Below are positions 4,747 to 9,604 of a stretch of DNA of 9,604 nucleotides, piece after piece. The position numbers and the translations under genes are program-made. The stretch lies in the NCBI GenBank assembly GCA_025363505.1, contig JANYDV010000128.1:1-9604 (forward strand), in the 5' to 3' direction. The notes below the pieces were generated by a model. It was not told the origin of the DNA. It did no database searches and saw only the letters and a list, made by a program, of their open reading frames with translations. The first letter of the stretch is position 1. Each line of letters begins with the position of its first letter. The DNA comes from Bacteroidota bacterium (lineage in GTDB: Bacteria; Bacteroidota; Ignavibacteria; Palsa-1295).

Positions 4747-5871
4747 TTATTTCACCATCCACCTAACGATCTCGGCATATTTGGCATTCCAGTTTGCCCA
4801 GTTGTGGCTCTCGTTGGTTTCGCGGTAGGTGATGTCGTAGCCTTTTTTCTGTAAAGCTTCGAGCATTGCGCGTGTGCCTTCGAGCGCATCGTTGATTGTT
4901 CCGGTTTGCATAAAAAAGCGCAGCGGAAGTTTTCGTTTGCTCGTATATGCCTTGACAATAGCTTGATCGTCAAACCAAAACGACGCCGATTGCGCAGCGA
5001 TATTTCCGAAGACCGTCGGATGATTCAGAGCAATATATGCCCCAAGCAAACCACCAAGTGATGCACCTTGTATGCCACGCAAAGGCGCGGTACTCGTGAC
5101 TTTCAGAAATTTTTCGACATGCGGCACCAATACTCTTGCATTCCATCGCGCAAAATTTGGATTCATCATATACTCTTCGAGCCTATCAACAGGCGGCACG
5201 AAAACCACAATCATTTTTGGCAAATGCGGTTCGTGATGATAGAGATTATCAAGCAAATCAATAAATCGCCCGATCGTAATAGCTTCTGCTCCATCGTGCA
5301 CATACAAGAACGGCACACGCCCTTTGACACGCATTCCATGAGGAATATAGATCGAAACTTCGCGAGCGAATTTATCAGCAACTGTGGCACTTTTTATCTG
5401 CAGTGTTTTTATTTGCCCGTGAGGTACTGCTCGAGTAGGCGTATCAAGATAGTTTGGCACTTGATATGCCGGCATTCTGAGGTAAGTATTATTCCCGAAT
5501 ACTTCCTGCAAACTATTTGTGTTTCGCGGATCATTGATCGAATCTTTGCCATGAATAAGAAACCGATATGCCAATCGTGCATCTATCGCAAATTTCTTTT
5601 TCAGAAAATAAATTGCCGATTTGGGGTTGATCGGTTCCAGGATATCAACACCAGGTCTCCAGCTATTCCAATCACCGGTCACCGAGACGGTCTCCCCATT
5701 CGGGTTATCATAAAAAAAATAGGCGTTATCGCCCTCAATGACGGGGGTAGCGCCACTGAGTTTGATACGCTCTTCAATTTGCGCTTCATATTCGGCAATG
5801 CGTTTGGCAAAACGCTGCTTTGCCAAGAGAGAAATAATATTATCTAACGAAGAATCGAATAATTCCGGCAT
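4747..5871 (-). CDS. Fes-like alpha/beta-hydrolase esterase with N-terminal E-set (CBM48-like) domain
   Basis: Numbering from the chosen ATG at 5869-5871 gives 374 residues. The frame also extends to 5997 (416 residues), but that start would overlap the divergent peptidase gene by 35 bp and add an atypical leader. An E-set/AMPK-like beta domain spans about 48-120, with NAYFFYDNPNGETVSVTGDW and NSWRP as its typical glycogen-binding-like edge. The esterase domain follows, with VPFLYVHDGAEA and the nucleophile elbow GASLGG (S271). The likely acid is D328 in TGTINDALEG and the likely histidine H356 in NESHNW. This architecture is that of enterochelin-esterase-like and related PF00756 enzymes. The substrate is unknown, and no siderophore genes are near. 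No signal peptide is evident from this start. Confidence 0.85.
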   Translation of the reverse strand: MPELFDSSLDNIISLLAKQRFAKRIAEYEAQIEERIKLSGATPVIEGDNAYFFYDNPNGETVSVTGDWNSWRPGVDILEPINPKSAIYFLKKKFAIDARLAYRFLIHGKDSINDPRNTNSLQEVFGNNTYLRMPAYQVPNYLDTPTRAVPHGQIKTLQIKSATVADKFAREVSIYIPHGMRVKGRVPFLYVHDGAEAITIGRFIDLLDNLYHHEPHLPKMIVVFVPPVDRLEEYMMNPNFARWNARVLVPHVEKFLKVTSTAPLRGIQGASLGGLLGAYIALNHPTVFGNIAAQSASFWFDDQAIVKAYTSKRKLPLRFFMQTGTINDALEGTRAMLEALQKKGYDITYRETNESHNWANWNAKYAEIVRWMVK

Positions 5872-5962
5872 GAATACTGTTTTTAATGTCCGTTGTAATA
5901 ATTTTACGTGGTAACTCAGCACCATAACACAATCACGAAACATTCTGTCCGTTAATATATTT

Positions 5963-7330
5963 ATGAGCGAAATACTTTCTTTTATCGAATCGAACAAAGA
6001 TCGCTACGAAAGCGAACTCAAAGAATTTTTGCGTATCCCCTCCATTTCCACTTCTCCGGAACACAACGGCGAGACGCGCCGATGCGCCGAGTGGGTCGCG
6101 GACGAACTGAAACGCATTGGTTTAAACAATGTACAGATAATGGAAACCGCCGGACACCCTGTCGTCTATGGCGAACGCCTTGATGGTGGCAAGGATGCAG
6201 CCACGGTGTTGTTTTATGGTCACTATGATGTGCAGCCTGTTGATCCGTTGAATCTCTGGACGAATCCGCCCTTTGAGCCAACCATTATCGGTGATAATAT
6301 TTATGCACGAGGTTCGGTTGATGATAAAGGTCAGGTGCTGATGCAGCTGAAAGCGATCGAAGCGCATTTGCGCGTTAGTGGCGCAATGCCGGTAAATGTC
6401 AAAGTCATTATTGAAGGCGAAGAAGAGATCGGCTCGCCCAATCTCGATAAATTTCTTTCGGATAACAAAGCACTTCTCAAATGCGATACCGTTCTCGTCA
6501 GCGACACACCGATGTTCGGTTACGATCAGCCCTCGCTGTGTTATGGTCTGCGTGGGCTGTGTTATATGCAAGTGGAAGTGACGGGTCCCAATCGCGATCT
6601 CCACTCCGGCTTTTTTGGCGGTGCGGTCGAGAATCCGATCAATGCGCTTGCAGTGATGATCTCGAAACTCAAAGATGAGAATGGCTTGATCTTGATAGAT
6701 GGATTTTACGACAACGTCACTCCGCTTTCGGAAATCGAACGCAAAGAATTTGCACGTCTTCCCTTCGACCAAAAAGCATTTATCAACGACCTCGAAACTG
6801 ATGCTTCACCGGGTGAAGAAGGATACACAGAACTCGAAAGAATGTGGGCTCGCCCGACACTCGATTGCAACGGCATCTGGGGCGGCTTCACCGGCGAAGG
6901 TGCAAAAACAGTATTGCCATCAAAAGCATACGCAAAAATTTCGATGCGTTTGGTGCCGAATCAAACACCGGATGAGATTGCAAAAAAATTCGAAGCGTAT
7001 TTCAATAAGATCAAACCTGCCGGAATTACACTTAAGATCATTGATCTGCACGGCGGAATGCCAGCGGCAACACCGATTGACTCCGACGGAATGAATGCTG
7101 CGCGAAAAGCACTGAAACAAGTATTCGGCAAAGAGCCATTCTTGACTCGTGAAGGCGGCTCGATACCAATAGTCAACAGCTTTACGACTATTCTCGGCGC
7201 ACCAACAGTGTTGATGGGTTTCGGCTTGCCCGACCAAAACGCCCACTCACCCAACGAAAAAATGAACCTCAATAACTTTCATCGTGGTGTAAAATGCGGC
7301 GCATTGTTTTATGAAAATCTGAAGAAATAA
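5963..7330 (+). CDS. M20-family metallopeptidase (dipeptidase)
   Basis: A 455-residue, full-length M20 enzyme of the CNDP/dipeptidase subgroup, which cleaves dipeptides or removes N-terminal residues with two zinc ions. Visible ligands are H87 with D89 (GHYDVQP), D120 in GSVDDKGQ, the EGEEEIGS motif with catalytic E154 and metal-binding E155, D181 in SDTPMFG, and H428 in NAHSPNE. The dimerisation/lid domain lies between (about 195-315), including DLHSGFFGGAVENP with H214. All key residues are present, so the enzyme should be active. The ATG at 5963 follows an AT-rich leader without a Shine-Dalgarno sequence. It is divergent from the esterase gene, with 91 bp between the preferred starts. No signal peptide is seen, so it is likely cytoplasmic. 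Confidence 0.93.
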   Translation: MSEILSFIESNKDRYESELKEFLRIPSISTSPEHNGETRRCAEWVADELKRIGLNNVQIMETAGHPVVYGERLDGGKDAATVLFYGHYDVQPVDPLNLWTNPPFEPTIIGDNIYARGSVDDKGQVLMQLKAIEAHLRVSGAMPVNVKVIIEGEEEIGSPNLDKFLSDNKALLKCDTVLVSDTPMFGYDQPSLCYGLRGLCYMQVEVTGPNRDLHSGFFGGAVENPINALAVMISKLKDENGLILIDGFYDNVTPLSEIERKEFARLPFDQKAFINDLETDASPGEEGYTELERMWARPTLDCNGIWGGFTGEGAKTVLPSKAYAKISMRLVPNQTPDEIAKKFEAYFNKIKPAGITLKIIDLHGGMPAATPIDSDGMNAARKALKQVFGKEPFLTREGGSIPIVNSFTTILGAPTVLMGFGLPDQNAHSPNEKMNLNNFHRGVKCGALFYENLKK

Positions 7331-7358
7331 GATTTTACTATAAATCGTAATCATGGCA

Positions 7359-7613
7359 TCATTCCGAGCGAAGCATATTCTGGCGGTTTGATTTTATTAA
7401 GCCTGCTGTGGCGACGATAGCCCATGTTGCTTCAAGAATGACGAAGGGAATGAATCCGATCAGAACAGACGCATAGCACGAGAGACCTGCGCCGATAATA
7501 TTCATTATCCCGTAGATTTTACTTTCGGAGGAAATTATTTTAAAGAGATTGAGAAAAAACGCTATCAATAATAGCGCAACTCCTAACGAGCCAAAAATAT
7601 CCGATATAGTCAT
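7359..7613 (-). CDS. Small CBU_0592-like integral membrane protein
   Basis: An 84-residue protein with three predicted hydrophobic segments: 5-25 (DIFGSLGVALLLIAFFLNLF), 34-53 (YGIMNIIGAGLSCYASVLIG) and 54-73 (FIPFVILEATWAIVATAGLI). The pattern G..GV.L.L.AF.LN, then S..Y...N..GA, then P.V.LE..W resembles the CBU_0592-like membrane domain of unknown function. The cytoplasmic tail KSNRQNMLRSE is basic. It lies 28 bp from the end of the peptidase gene on the opposite strand and is divergent from the TPR gene. Confidence 0.75.
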   Translation of the reverse strand: MTISDIFGSLGVALLLIAFFLNLFKIISSESKIYGIMNIIGAGLSCYASVLIGFIPFVILEATWAIVATAGLIKSNRQNMLRSE

Positions 7614-7692
7614 TTTTTATGATAATCTGTGTGGAAGTATTTGCCATTGCAATACGTTCTCATGCGGACAATTACAACACTCTAATAAGTAA

Positions 7693-8877
7693 ATGCGCTC
7701 GCTCTTTTTATTCTTAGCTGTTTTTTTTTCCGTAGCAACGGTCAATGCACAGGTCGTCCGACAAGCCGACAGTCTTATCGCTTTGCGAAAGTATCAAACA
7801 GCATATAAACTCTTAGACTCAAAAGACCCAAAAAATGCAAAGCCGGAGATCGTCATTAAGAAGATCGAGGTGCTGACGAAATACTATACCAAAAATATTA
7901 TGTTTAATATTTTCGGTTTAAAAGACCTCGAAAAAGGCGAGGACCTTGCCGCGATTCGCGAGCAACCTCAAGGATCGTATCAAATGATACCCTACGAAAC
8001 CGAAGAAATTCTTGATGGCTTGATTAAAAAACATCCGAAAGACTATTCTTTGCGAAATACTCTTGGTAATTATTACTATGAAGCATACGCACTCTATGGA
8101 AGCAACTGGACGAAGCCGGACTCGGTACTTCTCGATTCGATCAAAGCAAATTTGTCGTTAGCGTCATTGCACAATGCAACAACTTCCGAGTCCGAATCTC
8201 ATCTCGGGTATAGTTATTTAATTTCGAAAGACTATAAACACGCCGCGGAGCATTACCAACGGGCACTGACACTTGGGTCAAATGATATTGACGATCACTA
8301 TCATTTAAGCGTCTCACTCTTATCGCTCAATGATGCAAAAGAAGCATTACCTCATGCTACGCTTGCACTCGGGAATTTCAAGGATTCAGTTTCGATAGGC
8401 GACGTTTCATTTTTACTCGGTCAGATATACCAAAACCTCTATTCCTATGACAGCAGTTTGAAGTATTATACCCGTACACTTGCCTATAATAGTAAATATG
8501 ACGCTGCATATCAACATCTAATATTACTTGGCTTGCAGCATCAACAGAGTATGCAAGCACATACTACGGCGCTACAATACTTCGCGACGTATATGGATCA
8601 AGTCAGCCTTAGTGCGATCGTTGAAGTCTATCACAACAGCGAACATGACAAAGAGTTGATTGACTTGTTTTCAGCGCTAAAAGAACGCTACAAAAACGAC
8701 ATCGAGAATCTTGCCGGCATTCATTTGATGCAAGGACAATTCTCGATGCTCAATGGTGACAAAGCATCTGCGCGGACATCGTTTGAAACTTCAAGCACCC
8801 TCTTTCATAAAGTCTATCCCAAAGATCACAATATTTTCGAGGCAATCGAAGTGCTTATTAATTCAACGAAAGAATAA
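7693..8877 (+). CDS. Secreted TPR-repeat protein
   Basis: A 394-residue protein. Residues 1-19 form a signal peptide (MRSLFLFLAVFFSVATVNA, cleavage before QVVR), pointing to the periplasm. TPR-like helical pairs occur at about 166-199 (HLGYSYLISKDYKHAAEHYQ), 200-230, 236-268 (LLGQIYQNLYSYDSSLKYYT) and 340-373 (HLMQGQFSMLNGDKASARTS). The middle N-terminal region (60-140) lacks obvious repeats but contains helical stretches with many aromatic residues. TPR domains mediate protein-protein contacts; no partner is identifiable here. The gene stands alone and ends just before the bidirectional hairpin at 8896. Confidence 0.85.
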   Translation: MRSLFLFLAVFFSVATVNAQVVRQADSLIALRKYQTAYKLLDSKDPKNAKPEIVIKKIEVLTKYYTKNIMFNIFGLKDLEKGEDLAAIREQPQGSYQMIPYETEEILDGLIKKHPKDYSLRNTLGNYYYEAYALYGSNWTKPDSVLLDSIKANLSLASLHNATTSESESHLGYSYLISKDYKHAAEHYQRALTLGSNDIDDHYHLSVSLLSLNDAKEALPHATLALGNFKDSVSIGDVSFLLGQIYQNLYSYDSSLKYYTRTLAYNSKYDAAYQHLILLGLQHQQSMQAHTTALQYFATYMDQVSLSAIVEVYHNSEHDKELIDLFSALKERYKNDIENLAGIHLMQGQFSMLNGDKASARTSFETSSTLFHKVYPKDHNIFEAIEVLINSTKE

Positions 8878-8895
8878 TAGTGTGTTTAAAAACAA

Positions 8896-8919
8896 CAGTC
8901 CGCCATTGCGGGCGGACTG
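8896..8919. terminator. Bidirectional hairpin terminator
   Basis: CAGTCCGCC (8896-8904) pairs perfectly with GGCGGACTG (8911-8919) around a 6-nt loop ATTGCG. On the minus strand it is followed by TTGTTTTT, giving a good intrinsic terminator for the partial gene 8943-9604. On the plus strand the downstream tract is T/G-rich and weaker for the TPR gene. Flanking ACAAC and GTTGT can extend the stem with a bulge. Confidence 0.8.
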
Positions 8920-8942
8920 CGTTGTGTTGGTTGTTGTGTACG

Positions 8943-9604
8943 TTATCTTCCTTTGCGTAACCAGAGTCCAACTTTGGTATCGACTGTATAAATATCAACC
9001 GATCCGTCGCCGCTGGTGCGAGTAATCTCCAGTGTGGCAGTACCATCACCATTAAAAGTGATCTTGGTATCACGAACAATATTTGTGCCTTTACTGGTCG
9101 TCGCGGTGAAATGCGAAGTTGCGGGTCCTTTTAAGAATGAATGCTTGAGCGAACCCTCATTCTTCTCGATCAGTGTATCACTTAGGAAATTCATCGTCAT
9201 CGCATGAGTAAAAGTCCGATCACCATTTGAGGTGGTGTGGAATGTGCTTACACCATTTCGGCTGTATGTGCCGTTTAGGAGCGGAATACCCGAGATGATA
9301 TTGCTAATTACCCAAGCGCCGCTTGCTGTGTCTTCGACATCAAGACGATCGCCGTATTCTTTATTCTTGAGTTTTGAAACGGCAACAGTAATCTTATCGG
9401 TCGAGCCTTTGACAAAGTCTTTCGTGAAATTACCGCTTGCATCAAAAAATGTATAGACATAAGTAATCAAGGCATTGTAGCTAAACTTCCCTGATGTACC
9501 GGTTCTGGTAATCACCACTGTATGCTGTCCGTTTACCGGATTATATGATGTGTCACGGCTCATCGGAGAAAGACTCTTTGAGTCAAGGATCACTCCGGGG
9601 ATCG
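8943..9604 (-). CDS. Partial hypothetical beta-rich protein (5' end outside window)
   Basis: The frame is open to the window edge; the first in-window start-like codon is a GTG at 9591-9593, with open codons before it. The visible 216+ residues are rich in Thr, Ser and Gly, with alternating strands such as GQHTVVITRTGTSG, YNALITYVYTFFDASG, GDRTFTHAMTMNFLSD and GDGTATLEITRTSGDGS. It ends WLRKGR. A fold like lipocalin-type or other extracellular beta proteins of Bacteroidota is plausible, but I do not recognise the family. A secretion signal would be in the missing N-terminus. The terminator at 8896-8919 lies 24 bp after its stop. Confidence 0.7.
   Translation of the reverse strand, partial: IPGVILDSKSLSPMSRDTSYNPVNGQHTVVITRTGTSGKFSYNALITYVYTFFDASGNFTKDFVKGSTDKITVAVSKLKNKEYGDRLDVEDTASGAWVISNIISGIPLLNGTYSRNGVSTFHTTSNGDRTFTHAMTMNFLSDTLIEKNEGSLKHSFLKGPATSHFTATTSKGTNIVRDTKITFNGDGTATLEITRTSGDGSVDIYTVDTKVGLWLRKGR

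Noticed and set aside
5068..5847. Long plus-strand open frame of 259 codons opposite the esterase
   Set aside because: It is the antisense shadow of the esterase, which has clear catalytic motifs; its own translation shows no family pattern.
5887..5953. Direct repeat TGTCCGTT (5887-5894 and 5946-5953) between the divergent esterase and peptidase genes
   Set aside because: Only 8 bp, with no phasing or symmetry; chance is likely in this amount of sequence.
6122..6772. Long minus-strand open frame of 216 codons opposite the M20 peptidase
   Set aside because: It is the antisense shadow of a complete M20 enzyme; Phe/Arg/Ile-rich with no recognisable domain.
7637..7655. Imperfect inverted repeat GTATTTGC...GCAATAC between the membrane protein and the TPR gene
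   Set aside because: The arms differ by a missing base and are short; not enough to call an operator.
1..9604. CRISPR array, tRNA or rRNA genes
   Set aside because: No regularly spaced repeats with spacers, and no recognisable tRNA cloverleaf or rRNA segments were seen on either strand.

Overview
The window looks like a chromosomal stretch of a member of the Bacteroidota/Chlorobi (FCB) group that has been hit by a mobile element. The pointers are a small outer-membrane beta-barrel protein ending in Phe, start codons without Shine-Dalgarno sequences but with AT-rich leaders, secreted TPR proteins, and promoter-like TTTG/TAnnTTTG pairs. The assignment is an inference; no rRNA, tRNA or marker gene is present.

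Host backbone (1-310 and 4359-9604). A minus-strand pair made of an esterase (4747-5871) and an outer-membrane beta-barrel gene (start 4739) faces a divergent M20 metallopeptidase (5963-7330, plus). Then come a small CBU_0592-like membrane protein (7359-7613, minus), a secreted TPR protein (7693-8877, plus), a bidirectional terminator (8896-8919) and the 3' part of a secreted-looking protein that runs out of the window (8943-9604, minus).

Mobile element (311-4358, 4048 bp). The beta-barrel gene is split by an IS1-family-like element. It has 20-bp terminal inverted repeats (19/20 identical, outer ends GGTAGTG / GATAGTG) and a perfect 8-bp target duplication ATAATTAA (303-310 and 4359-4366). 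Removing the element and one duplication copy rejoins the gene exactly in frame (189 codons ending GLAF-stop). The boundaries therefore come from three independent signals.

Cargo. The element carries one transposase (2255-3040) between two apparent toxin-antitoxin modules. Left of it is a minus-strand operon of putative RelE/HigB-like toxin (1588-2094), Xre antitoxin (1130-1591) and SecB-like protein (614-1123). This is the gene order of toxin-antitoxin-chaperone (TAC) systems. Right of it is a SocA/Panacea-domain antitoxin (3519-4322) followed by a MazF/PemK-like toxin (3065-3499). A small basic protein (403-642) lies next to the left end.

The TAC operon and the transposase are divergent across a 160-bp control region. 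It holds two copies of the perfect palindrome ACCTATAGGT and overlapping promoters, so the antitoxin may also control transposition. The most interesting reading is a self-addicting transposon: a simple DDE element stabilised by two unrelated TA systems.
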